Assembly (NCBI RefSeq): GCF_019320115.1
Contig: NC_089584.1
Coordinates: 74,121,533-74,185,532, forward strand
Direction of reading: 5' to 3'
DNA length: 64,000 nucleotides
Source: Miscanthus floridulus
Taxonomy: Eukaryota; Streptophyta; Magnoliopsida; Poales; Poaceae
Part shown: piece by piece, positions 34,460-44,816 of the stretch
How the letters are laid out: each line of letters starts with the position of its first letter
Position numbering within the stretch: position 1 is the first letter of the stretch
The notes under the pieces: generated by a model
What the model was told of the DNA's origin: nothing
The model's input: only the letters and a program-made list of their open reading frames with translations
Databases searched by the model: none
Position numbers and translations under genes: made by a program

Positions 34460-36252
34460 TATCAACATAGAATTTTTGTCTTCATGCCGAGGACACATGC
34501 AATAAGCCGGAAGGGTTCGCTCGATGGAGCAGATCCGCCTAGCTTCAGCGCAAGGGTGGTCGATCCTGCGTAATCTTCCCGAGACGTGCCAGTCAATTTG
34601 ACACTACAATTGACAAGGAGAGAAAGCTCATCAGTAATTAAGGGGGAAACGTGCCGGTGTTGCCAGACAGTCCTGAATGTGCGGCTCTGAGAGCCGATAT
34701 GAGAAGAGATCGACTAAATAGTCGATTCCAGCATATTCATAAGAATAAATCGATTATCTCATGGGGTTGTATACGAAGAATCGGTTATCATTCAGGATAA
34801 ATATTATTTAAGCAAATATTAATCAATGGCAATAAGATATCAATGATGATCGGTTTATACTAAGCCAATGATTACAAGTAACCGAACTCCTTTTTATATA
34901 AAGAGACAATTCAACACCACTTAACCATTTAATAAAGATAAATCTAATGAACATGTTAGATCTCTTCCATCACCATGACCAGTGGGGCATGAGGTAGAAT
35001 CATACAGGCTATAGTAACAACAATAGACTCGATGACCCTAACTCATTACTAATATCAGTGGGGCATGAGGCAGAATCATGCAGGCCATAATACAATAATA
35101 AGATCATGGGGCTAACATATCTTTCAACTTATCTCTACTTCAATAATCTTGTAATGTGAACTATTTGTGAAAGCACTCAATATCAGCTAAACAGCCAATT
35201 CAGGCATAGCACACAGTTAAGGTCATGGCTTCTTAGGAACGGGTCTACTAACTAATGATCCCCACTCCATGGTGCCAACAGTGGGGTGAGAGGCAGAATC
35301 CCACAGACCATGATGACGGGCCATGGAACGGTTTTCATTAACTAATAGATCTACTCAAGATCGGACATGCCTTTACCGCACACCATGCACGATTAAGATT
35401 GATGCAAAACAGCCTATAAAAACATAACTCATCGCTTAAGATGTAGATTAGATCAATTTTAAATTAGCAAATGATGAGTTAAACAAGATATAAGGTTGAT
35501 CCAGATCAATCTCAATCGGGTAGAGTGATATTGCTGTAGTTAGATAAACGATGAAAGCAATAAGCAATATTGGTAACTTAATGAATCTACCAAAGACTAC
35601 CATACTAAGGTAGAGTCGATAACTTGGCCTTGATCTAATTCAAGCAGTGGGGTGTGAGACAGAATCACACATGCATACTTGAATTAGACAAGAGTCGATA
35701 ACTAGCATATACCAGAGTCACAGTGGGGGTCGACCAGATCGATGTAGCCATACGAACAGAGGTATAAACCATGACGGTACTTATAGACAAGTAGTGGAGG
35801 TCGACCGAATCGATGCAGCCATACTCGCTGAAGAACTTGCCAAGATCTACTCTACTCCTACTCCTAAGGGGTGCCCGGAGCCAAAAAAAGTAATTAACTT
35901 GTATTTGATTGATTGTTGTTCTCTACAATAGCCGGGGTTTGGTATTTATACCCAGAGCCTAAAATGAACCCTACTCGAGTACGACTCAATACAATTCTTT
36001 GGTATGAAGAAAATATTCCTATTTTAAGATAACTTGGACTCTAATCTTTCCCCTTTTGTAGAGTCCGATATGTATCTTCTTGGTGCCAATCATATCCTAT
36101 CATCGTTATCTGCTGACGTCATTTGGAGAGAGTCGATACAGTGTCGCATTTGATCCAGCAGGTATCAATCTTTACTCTATAGACTCCTTGATTGGCATAA
36201 TTTTGGAAGCCTGCGAGTTCCCACGCTCTTTTCCCAAATTTTGGTGTAAACA
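34460..36252 (-). repeat. 3' LTR of Tat(-) (1.79 kb)
   Basis: The minus strand starts TGTTTACACC at 36252; the far end (34460) reads TATCAACATAG in plus orientation where the partner LTR has TGTCGACACAG, so the terminal dinucleotide has mutated. In one 120-base sample near this end I counted about 14 differences from the 5' LTR, indicating an old insertion. Confidence 0.85.
34981..35822 (-). repeat. Six hairpin-forming repeats in the Tat(-) LTR
   Basis: In plus orientation copies begin at about 34981, 35038, 35279, 35646, 35722 and 35793. Each starts AGTGG(G/A)G, then a short arm, a loop (GGTAGAA, GGCAGAA, GACAGAA, CCAGA or CCGAA), the complementary arm and usually CAGGCC or CAGCC. Arm pairs differ between copies: GCATGA/TCATGC, GTGTGA/TCACAC, TCGA/TCGA. 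The same copies recur in the 5' LTR. Confidence 0.7.
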
Positions 36253-36268
36253 CATGCCCCCCAATTTT
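36253..36268 (-). other. Polypurine tract, Tat(-)
   Basis: The minus strand reads AATTGGGGGGCATG before TGTTTACACC, mirroring 13252-13266. Confidence 0.8.
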
Positions 36269-36372
36269 GGGATAAAATGATTTTATCCTCAAATTCCGGT
36301 TTACTAGTTTACCATGCCACAACTACACCATCCAAGATATACGCGCGACTCCTGACTCCCCAGTCTGAGTTC

Positions 36373-36379
36373 TATATAA
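36373..36379 (+). promoter_or_regulatory. Candidate TATA box of Tat(-) antisense gene a
   Basis: TATATAA on the plus strand, 121 bases outside the LTR edge and 179 bases before the first in-frame ATG (36558). Its position suits a promoter driving the plus-strand gene; not tested. Confidence 0.5.
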
Positions 36380-36557
36380 CATCCCAACAGTATATCTTGC
36401 AACTTACTTGGCCTATTCACTTTCTCCTTTCTTCTTAAGCCAACTTCAAACAACCGATGCCGTCATCACCGAGGCCTCAAACCCTAGCAGATCATCCGTT
36501 CCAGTCGAGCCATCGTCCAAGCGATCCTCGCCAGATCCAAACCAATTTTTGACTGTG

Positions 36558-38773
36558 ATGGCAACCATCGACCACGTCCCTGAGGTATATCCCCAAGTTT
36601 CCATTTTTCGAGTATCGGCCGCCACCCCATATCTTCTTTCTTTTTGAATTTATTTTATCCAATTTCTAGGAAATGAGGAACGAGATCTTGATTCCATCAG
36701 CTACCATCCCTAATGCTTACTTTCTCGGGCCTATGGGTGATTCTGATCCATCCAATTTTATCCGTCAAGAAACCAACCAGATCCCCTTTAAACAGTCTGT
36801 AGTGGATTCATCCTCCTGGAACAAAACTTCCTTCAGAAACTGGCCTAACACACCCAAGGGATGGAGAGATTGGTTCTATAGGGTATCTACGAAGAAAGGC
36901 AGAGACTAGGAGCTTTATGATCTGAACCAATGCTTAACACTTTTGTTTTCCAAACTGGAGAGGAATGATTCACTCTTGATCTCTGCTTCTTTTTCCTTGC
37001 ATGGCTGGGTCAGGGCCAGCTTTTCTTCCAATCTCTTTGACTCCTGGTGGCAAGAATGGCATTCCCATCTCTTCTGTGGGCCGGTCTACCCTCTGTGCAT
37101 AGCTCTAGATGGGGAATTTGCTTCTAATAGTGAGGTAATCCCTTCATTCTCTTTTTGAAGAAATTACTTGGCGAATCTTCTTGCCAACTGCCCTAGCCAA
37201 CCCTTTCAGGATATTGAATTCGAGCCTCCAAGCTAGGATAGGAGAGGGCGTCCGATAGATTACCAGCCGTCATGCCCAATTTCAAGGATGGGATCAATCG
37301 CACCTTCTTTGAAGAAGTTGATGAGAACCCATGCTGGTCCCATGATCATGACATGTCAATCTCCAAAGCGCAAAGTGGTTACAGGGGAAACTCAGAAAGC
37401 CACTCCTAGAAAAAGACTCCATAGGATAAGACCATCAGCTGCTCAGGTGAACGGTTCACACTCTCCTCAAACTGATGTTCAATTTTTTGATCCCAATTTC
37501 TTCATAGTTATCGAGCATCGCGTCTTAGTCTGCTTTGGGCGCGGGACGGTTATCTCAGGCACTTGATCCACCATAAACCGAACCTTCATCTCAGGAGAAG
37601 CCGATTTCAGTGGAGGCACCCAATGCTTTCACAATGGTAGAAAATGTGAGTTTTATCCTTGATTTTCTGTTAACTTCTTGATTTACCTAGTTTTCCAACC
37701 TTTATTTAATCATTTGTCATGCTAGACATCTTCTAAGGAAATACCCGTGCAAGAGCAGGGCCTGGCAGTTCTCCTATTGACAATGATCCCATTGACGCTG
37801 GGAACAATCCTGTTATTGATACTCATACTGCCAATTCCCCAATTTGGCATACACCTAATGGTAAGGAAATCGTGTGCTTGGCCTATTCCTTTGCAATAAA
37901 CATGAATAAAAATCTCCCCTTGCCATTGCAGATATCAGCGCTAGAAATCTAGAGCCGATTCAACCAGATGCTATTGGTGCATCACTAGCTGCTCCCCCTC
38001 TTTTGATAGAGGCTACTACAGAGAAGGTATTGTATCTTCTCACCATCCATTTTGTGACAAACTGATTCAAACCTTTTAATCAAGATTTCCCCTATATATA
38101 GGCACTTGATCCTCCAGCATAGAGTTGTTCTTTCAATCTTGAGGAGTATTTTGATGAAGATGAAATTAGATCATTAGCCACTTCCTCTACTGAATCCTTG
38201 CCAGAGGAGACCAGAAATCGGTTGAAAGATATACTATCTGTATTCGAGAAGAACATAGTCGATTTGGTCCAAGATACTGAATCAATGCAATGAGTTTTCT
38301 TAGCTATTTAGGGTGATCCATCCCCAGCTCTCTCTAGGGTCTTATCATATTTGCCTATTTTCAAAGATTAGGCCTTGAAGGTGAAAACAATTCAGAGGAA
38401 CTTGTCCAACTGTGAAGCTTTGCTGACTAAAAGGGACTCCAACAGGCAAGAGGTAAAAGAACTAACACAATCGATTGATGCTCTGAAGAACTCTTCCCTC
38501 AGGACCGATCCAGAGTTGTCCCAATTGGAAGCCAAACATGTAGAGCTTAAGAGGGAGCTAGAAAACGTGAAGGCCGCCATTGATCATCGCAAGTCCACTC
38601 TGGCTCAAATACCTGATGCCATCAAACAGAAGAAATGGGAACTGTTGGCTAAAGTGAAAGAAAGTAGAACTATCTATAGCAGCCTTGAGAATGCCCCTGG
38701 AACAACTGAAGAACGTGAGCACAAGATTGCAAAGGATAATGTTGTCCGGTTTGCAATACTAAAAATCATTTAG
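36558..38773 (+). pseudogene. Tat(-) antisense gene a: spliced, plant-mobile-domain-like, coiled-coil end
   Basis: Plus-strand gene opposite to gag-pol. Likely start ATG 36558 (MATIDHVPE). Five GT-AG introns of 71-85 bases are proposed: 36585-36669, 37135-37209, 37646-37725, 37861-37931, 38027-38101. Introns 1, 2, 4 and 5 join exons in frame. Exon 2 (EMRNEILIPSATIPNAYFLG, ..., GWRDWFYRVS, ..., LERNDSLLISASFSLHGW) resembles the plant mobile domain found in Tat antisense ORFs (moderate confidence). Exon 3 is basic. The last exon has a long charged coiled coil (about 38370-38770). In-frame stops: TAG in exons 2, 3 and the last exon, mostly where CAG or TGG is plausible, and TGA at about 37564 and 38291. 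Function unknown. Confidence 0.65.
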
Positions 38774-39180
38774 GATGTTCTGAACATGTAGTCTATAGGT
38801 CAACATACATATCTTGTTGTATTTCTTTCTTCGGCCGAAGAGCCGATTAGAAACAGCCGATTCCAGATTTATGATCTTGATCTTAATTGAATCTGAAAAC
38901 ATGGCTTTTATTTAGAGAACCTTTTGATCTTCTACCTTCAGTCGCCTAACGCTGCATCTTTCTCGGTATTAGTGAGGTGGTGCTTTGCCTTCTATTAATT
39001 GCAGTTGCCTTTTGTACTTCCCCAAGGCATTCATCTCTTCGCTCTATGACTTCAAATACCAGCCAAGGGCTCCAGCCTCGAACACATCTACACTTGCAAC
39101 TGCTCCTATTCCTTTGCACTTCTCCGCCTTCACAACCCTATAGTGGTTTTTCTCCCCTTCCAATAGATCCAAAAAACTTC
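38774..39180. other. Spacer between the two Tat antisense genes
   Basis: About 400 bases with no coding signal. By analogy with Tat(+), where a TATA box precedes gene b, a promoter would lie near 39080-39150; the homologous stretch here (CCCTATAGTGG) is a poor TATA. Confidence 0.4.
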
Positions 39181-40023
39181 ATGGCTGGTGAGGACAACTG
39201 CGGCAAGCGCATGTCAAAGGAGACTCTAGAGGAGAACATGCCGGTGAGCCAACGCCTTCAATGCATGAGGTGAGATTGGTGCCTTCTGCTCATGGTAATG
39301 ATCTATAACTTTCTGTTCATAGGGGTAAACTCTTGTTTCTAGGTTTGTTGTGAATGACAGGCTTCGTCCTCTTCCTAGGGTTGGTGAACCCTCTGATGTC
39401 GTATCCTCCACGCCATCCTCATTATTAGATTCCTCTGATTCATACAATGGCAACAATGCTCGGCGTTTCCTCCGGGTGTGGAGGGCGGCTCAGAACCGCT
39501 ACTCCGAGGTGACTCGAGAAAATGGCCAGCTTGAGATCCACCTTGGGGCTTCTCAGGCCACTCTTCATGCGGCTGAGGAGGAGGCCAGTGCCGTCCAAGC
39601 GTGGCTAGCCAAGTTTGATGCTGCGGTAATAGGTAAGACGATCTTCAGAGATGTTTCCATTCCAATTTCTCACTACCTTTATCTTGATAGTTCCCCCTTT
39701 TCTGTGATCATCAGCCCTGACGATGCAGTTGGAGTCTCTCCAACTGGCGGCAAACACGGTTGTTGACACCGTCAATGCCCATGGCTCCCTTATCAATGCT
39801 CGTCTCCATGATTGCCCTCCATGGTGTTCATTATGGTGCGGCGGTGACACTGACCGCGACACAAGTTCAGACTGGCTATGAACTCCACGCCATGGAGACT
39901 AGTTTCCAACATGGCGACGGCCCTGAAGAACATGAGGACCTGCTGGTAGAGTTTGTCATGGCAGCGGAGGCCATAGTGGACATCACATCCGCTCAAGATG
40001 TAGTGAACAAGGTCTTTGATTAG
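39181..40023 (+). pseudogene. Tat(-) antisense gene b: spliced, coiled-coil protein
   Basis: ATG at 39181 (MAGEDNCGKRMSKETLEE). Introns 39270-39342 and 39633-39714 (both GT-AG, 73 and 82 bases) join exons in frame: QCM-R-FVVNDR across the first, FDAAVI-A-LTMQLE across the second. The product would be a Ser-rich start, a coiled coil (RYSEVTRENGQLEIHL, ..., EEEASAVQAWLAKF) and a C-terminal domain (LHGVHYGAAVTL...VVNKVFD). A small deletion near 39808-39812 shifts the frame inside the last exon relative to the homologous minus-strand ORF at 11477-11779. The homology across two copies in opposite orientation supports a real gene. Function unknown. Confidence 0.65.
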
Positions 40024-40270
40024 TTGTACTTAGGGTAATCTAATGCACAAAAGACTCATGTTCTTTTCACGAATATGCTTCAATGTGATGCCTTCACGCA
40101 TGACTGTGAATGTTTCTTGCTCTTTTGTTTTTTGCTCTGTAGGCGATACATATCGTATCGGCTTTTATTATCTTTGAAGATTTTTACTTTTTGAACTAGA
40201 GGTGACACCCTCCTAGTATCGGCTATTGGAGCCGAGAACGAATCGGCTATCAAATTTAGATGTCAGGATA
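40024..40270 (-). other. Deletion joint replacing RT-RNase H-integrase in Tat(-)
   Basis: On the minus strand the pre-RT linker (RPMYVNAELKCKCDLELMDF, frame 40256-40441) runs directly into sequence that in Tat(+) follows integrase (AGCCGATACTAGGAGGGTGT). About 3 kb is missing; the joint is near 40255-40262. Confidence 0.8.
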
Positions 40271-41212
40271 ACATCTCTTCATACATTTTTCATTCCAAAG
40301 ATCAAACGATCGATCAATCCAAGTCAAGCATCCTATTAAGTGAAACATAACTTCTCTTAAGAAATCCATTAACTCTAAATCACACTTACACTTTAATTCA
40401 GCATTCACATACATCGGCCTAAACCCATTTCCAAGACTCAATGTTTATTCTTCCTTAACTCAATGGCCGACACGATGCCATGATTATTGATTAAAACAAA
40501 CTTTCAGAGCTAATTGCTTGAACCGACTATTGGCCTTCATTATTAATCCTGATGAAGCCTCCTTCCCATCTTTTGCCAGAAAGGCATTCGAAGTCTCCTA
40601 ATTCCCAAAACACTGGATCGACTGTTGCGATGCTCACAGACTCATCAACACGAACCACCTCGACATCATCCCCATGCCATTGAATCAAACATTGATGCAT
40701 GGTTGATGGCACACAACAGTTTGCGTGAATCCAGTCATGACCAAGGAGTAAACTATATGAGCCTTTTCCATCGATGACAAAGAACATGGTGAGCAGAGTT
40801 TTACTCCCGATTGTCAACTTGACGTTTATTGCCCCACGGGTCTTAGATGTATTCCCTCTGAAGTCTCTAAGCATCATCTTGGTCTCAAGCAAATCTCCTG
40901 GTCCCTTGCCAAGCTTACGAAAAGTAGTGTAAGGCATAAGATTGACAGAAGCACCTCTGTCCACTAACATTTTGTTCATTGGCTTTCCATCAACAAAACC
41001 TTTCATGTATAAAGCCGATGTTTGACTGGCTTATCAAATATCACTTGGTGTGTAACCATCAACTTAGCAACCATCACTTCATACTCTGATTCATCGAAGT
41101 CTGAGTAAACTTCCTGATCTATCAGAGCTCTGAATTCTGATGGCAACAGAAAAGCCATTTGGATATGAGCCAATGGTTGCTTCTTATCAGCTATTTGCTT
41201 GGTATGCCACAC
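40271..41212 (-). pseudogene. Tat(-) protease region
   Basis: Minus-strand frame 41006-40527 is open: KGFVDGKPMNKMLVDRGASV (active site D-x-G-A), then KLGKGPGDLLETKMMLRDF, INVKLTIGSKTLLTMFFV and YSLLLGHDWIHANCC, followed by QWHGDDVEVVRVDESV. The neighbouring frame 41212-41003 carries the gag-protease linker. This is a near full protease segment interrupted only at its start (41003-41006), and it guides reading of the plus-strand copy. A pre-RT linker follows to 40271. Confidence 0.8.
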
Positions 41213-43689
41213 TTGAGTTTTACCGGATGGCTAAGCCTATTCTATCTCCTTATTCCTTAGGCATTGCACTCTTCTCTTCTAGCTTTTTGTTAAACCTCTG
41301 GGAAACCATTGGCCTTCCTGGCAAACATGTTCCCTCTAGTTGCTTCATTCTTCATGATTAGCCCAGTCTTGGTTAACAACTCTTTTTCCTAGCTGATCAT
41401 GAATACTTTTATTTTTTAAGCGCCTATCCATGTTATTATGATGATATGCATCCTAGGCATCGATAGACCGGCGGTTGACTTGAGATTGCCTAAACTCCCA
41501 ATATTGATTGCTGCATTCTAGACAGTTATGTCTGGTAGGCAATTTCAAACCTTCATTCCAGCAGTATCTGAAGAAAGGACAATTCCAATGTGATTCGGCT
41601 TGCTTCCTTTTATACCTCTCTTCTTCTAGTTGACGTTGTTATTCTTGATCCTCTAACCATCAATGATAATCTTTTTCTTTCTGCCACTGCCACTTGTTTA
41701 ATAGGATCTGAGATGTGATTCGCGGCTTTGTCGCTCCATCCTTTGATGTTTCCCCCTGTTCATATCGGCTCCTCTATTGATTACGACGTTTTCTAATCTC
41801 TCTGTATTCATCAGCCGATATTTGCATCTTAGGATCAACTGTTCTAGCTTCTCTCGATTTGGTCGATGTTAGGACCTTAGTTTTTCCTTTGAATAGCCCA
41901 ACATCAACCATATTTTGATCTCCTGGGAAAGGATTATCATCCACCTTCATCTTCCGAGGTGTATCAAACTTAAGCCTCCCTTGCTGAATAGCCGGTATAT
42001 GCTGCCAAAAAATTCTACATTCATTGGTGGAATGAGAAGTAGCATTATGGAACTTGTAGAACTTATTCTTCAACTGTTCAGGGGGCAACATAACATGATT
42101 GTCCGGCAATTTGATCTGGCCCTTCTCAAGTAAGAAGTCAAAGAGCTTGTATGATTTTGTGACATCAAAGTCATAGCTCTCCTCGACTCCTCTTCCCTAA
42201 GGATTTGGCACCATTACTGTCTTCTTGCCCCAATTCCATTTAGCTACAGCAACCTCCTCTTCTTTATCTTCATAGCCATATCTACTAAGTATGGATCATA
42301 AGCTTCGGCTACGGTGATACTCTTCTAGAATCGGGTATCTCTGCGCATACTCTGGAATTGGCTATTGAGCGTTGCTACTCGTTGAGCCAATTGACCCAAG
42401 TTGTCAAATTCTTGTCCTAGCAGCTTTTCTTTCCACATTGGCAGCATTTCTTGGACAGCTAAAGCAGCTAGCTGATCATCGGCCAAGTTTAATGAGAAGC
42501 ACAAGTTCCTAGTCTCTCGAAATCTCTGAAGAAACTCAGTGCCCAATTCATTAGTCCTCTATCTCATGGTTGTCAAATCGGTTATCTTCTTTTCTCCAGT
42601 CCCAGTGTAAAAATATGTATGAAACTTCTTTTCTAGGTCAGCCCAATTGGCAATGGAGTTGATTGGTAGTGACAAAAATCAAGTGAAGGCTGGCCCTGAT
42701 AGGGACAAGGAGAAGAAACAAACTCGATGGGCATCCTCAACTGATGCTTCGCCCAATTGCATAATATACCGACTGACATGTTCTATTGTGCTTGTACTGT
42801 CTTGATCGGTGAACTTGGCGAACTCTGAGAGCCTATAATTTATAGGAAGAGCGACCAAATCATACCATTCTAGATACGGGCGTTTGTACAAAAAGGTCAG
42901 CCCCTTTGGCTTCAGACCAAATTGATTCTTCATCATCTCAGTCACCTTCAGCAGCAACTCGTCAGCTTGCGGATTTGGGTTTCTCGGTACTTGCTGAACC
43001 ATCTATGGATTGAAATCCCATGTGTCTTGATATCCTGGATTTGGCATCATGTGGAGGGTGTTATAATACGTACCATAGTGATAGCCTTGTGGAATCTCAA
43101 TCTGTTGGGTCCTTTGCTGGCTCGCTACTTGAAGTCTTTGATTATAGACATAAGGATCTATATCTCTATGGATCCTTTGAATTGATGGTGCTATTTTTTG
43201 AGCCAACGATGGTATGTGGCCTGATGTGCCAAAATTGATTACCTGATTCTAACCTTGCCCCGCCGGCTGTTGCACATGCTATATTGACGGTCTAGGATTA
43301 TGTTGTATCTGATTTGTAGTAGTACCTAGAGTTTGTTTAGATGAACCTTGAAGTGTCTAGACGTCACCATTACCAGCTGGTGCTGCTTCTTGATGGCTGG
43401 TACTAACTTGATTAGTCCCTTGAGTCAACAGATCTAGAATGTTGTAACAAGTCGATCTAACCTGACCAACTGGAATTCCATGAATCGTCTCTTTCATGGC
43501 GTTGTGAAATGCATCAATGAAAGCTTCATTACGGCTTGATATGGCATCACAAACAGATTTGTCTATGGCTTTCATAAAGAAACACCTATGTTCAGCTTTG
43601 ACTATATCTATCTGCCCATGTAGTAGAACTCTTGGTAGTGGAAATTTCTGAATAATTATGCTGTCACGTGTTTTGGTGTAGGACAACAA
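41213..43689 (-). pseudogene. Tat(-) Gag, broken
   Basis: Long Gag typical of Tat. Open pieces on the minus strand: 43689-43357 (N-terminal region with DAFHNAMKETIHGIP), 43206-43003 (QRIHRDIDPYVYNQRLQVAS), 43002-42679 (NPQADELLLKVTEMMKNQFG, LPINYRLSEFAKFTDQDST, a capsid core), 42546-42325 (LGTEFLQRFRETRNLCFSL), 42109-41774. Around 41500-41600 a Cys/His segment typical of RIRE2-type Gag is recognisable in a shifted frame. At least six stops or shifts. It would form the particle and bind RNA. Confidence 0.75.
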
Positions 43690-43805
43690 ACACTTCTTCT
43701 AAAATTCTTCTATAGCTTTCCTGATGGTATCCTTATCTTCATCAGGTAGGTCTTCATAATGTACCATAAGGATGTTGTTTTTGTTGTGAGCCACCATGAT
43801 GATTG

Positions 43806-43835
43806 TGGTGTCTCACCGGGCATGCCAAAAATGTG
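43806..43835 (-). other. Probable primer-binding region, Tat(-)
   Basis: Just inside the LTR edge the minus strand reads TTTTTGGCATGCCCGGTGAG. This is the expected PBS position; I cannot assign the tRNA with confidence. Confidence 0.45.
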
Positions 43836-44816
43836 TGTCGACACAGCATTTTCGTCTCCGTGCCGAGGACACACGCAATAAGCCAAAAGGGTCCGCTCGA
43901 TGGAGCAGATTCGCCTAGCTTCAACGCAAGGATGGTCGATCCTACGCAATTCTCCTGAGACATGCCAGTCAATTTGACCCTGCAATTGACAAGGAGAGAA
44001 AGCTCATCAGTAATTAAGGGCGGAACGTGCCGGTGTTGCCAGACAGTCCCGAATGTGTGGCTCTGAGAGCCGATATGAGAGGAGATCGACTAAATAGTCG
44101 ATTCCAACATATTCATCAGAATAAATCGATTAAAGCTCATGGAGTCGTATATGAAGAATCGGTTATCATTTAGGATAAATATTATTTAAGCAAATATTAA
44201 TCAATGGCAATAAGATATCAATGATGATCGGTTTATACTAAGCCAATGATTACAAGTAACCGAACTCTTTTTTTATAAAGAGACAATTCAACACCACTTA
44301 ACCATTTAATAAAGATAAATCTAATGAACATGTTAGATCTCATCAATCGCCATGACTAGTGGAGCATGAGGTAGAATCATGCAGGTCATAGTAACAACAA
44401 TAGACTCGACGACCCTAACTCATTACTAATATCAGTGGGGCATGAGGTAGAATCATGTAGGCCATAATACAATAATAAGATCATGGGGCTAACATATCTT
44501 TCAACTTATCTCTACTTCAATGATCTCGTAATGTGAACTATTCGTGAAAGCGCTCGATATTGGCTAAACAACCGATTTAGGCATAGCACATAATTAAGGT
44601 CATGCCTTCTCAGGAATGGGTCTACCAACTAACGATCCCCACTCCACGATGCCAATAGTGGGGTGAGAGGTAGAATCCCATAGGCCATGACGACGGGCCA
44701 TGGAACGGTTTTCATTAACTAATCGATCTACTCAAGATCAGAGATGCCTTAACCGCACACCATGCACGATTAAGATTGACGCAAAACAGCTTATAAAAAC
44801 ATAACTCATCGCTTAA
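43836..44816 (-). repeat. 5' LTR of Tat(-), first part
   Basis: Starts TGTCGACACAG in plus orientation and matches 34460 to about 35435 of the 3' LTR. It is split at CTTAA (44812-44816) by chromovirus III and continues at 57288. Confidence 0.9.
44812..44816. other. Target-site duplication of chromovirus III (left copy)
   Basis: CTTAA here and at 57288-57292. The uninterrupted LTR at about 35433-35437 has it once (CGCTTAAGATG), which proves the insertion. Confidence 0.95.

Larger units (their letters stand above)
34460..44816 (-). mobile_element. Tat/RIRE2-like element (minus strand), pol deleted, 5' LTR interrupted
   Basis: On the minus strand: 5' LTR (57652-57288 and 44816-43836), gag, protease, a deletion, and a 3' block carrying two genes on the opposite strand, PPT and 3' LTR (36252-34460). 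It belongs to the same family as 7476-15184 (protease over 60 percent alike by eye, same LTR). RT, both RNase H domains and integrase are absent; the joint is at about 40255. It was inserted in the Athila 5' LTR (boundary 34459/34460) and later received chromoviruses III and IV in its own 5' LTR. Confidence 0.85.

Noticed and set aside
36408..36584. TTG start at 36408 for antisense gene a
   Set aside because: Only reachable with a non-ATG start; the first in-frame ATG is 36558, which fits the distance from the TATA box.
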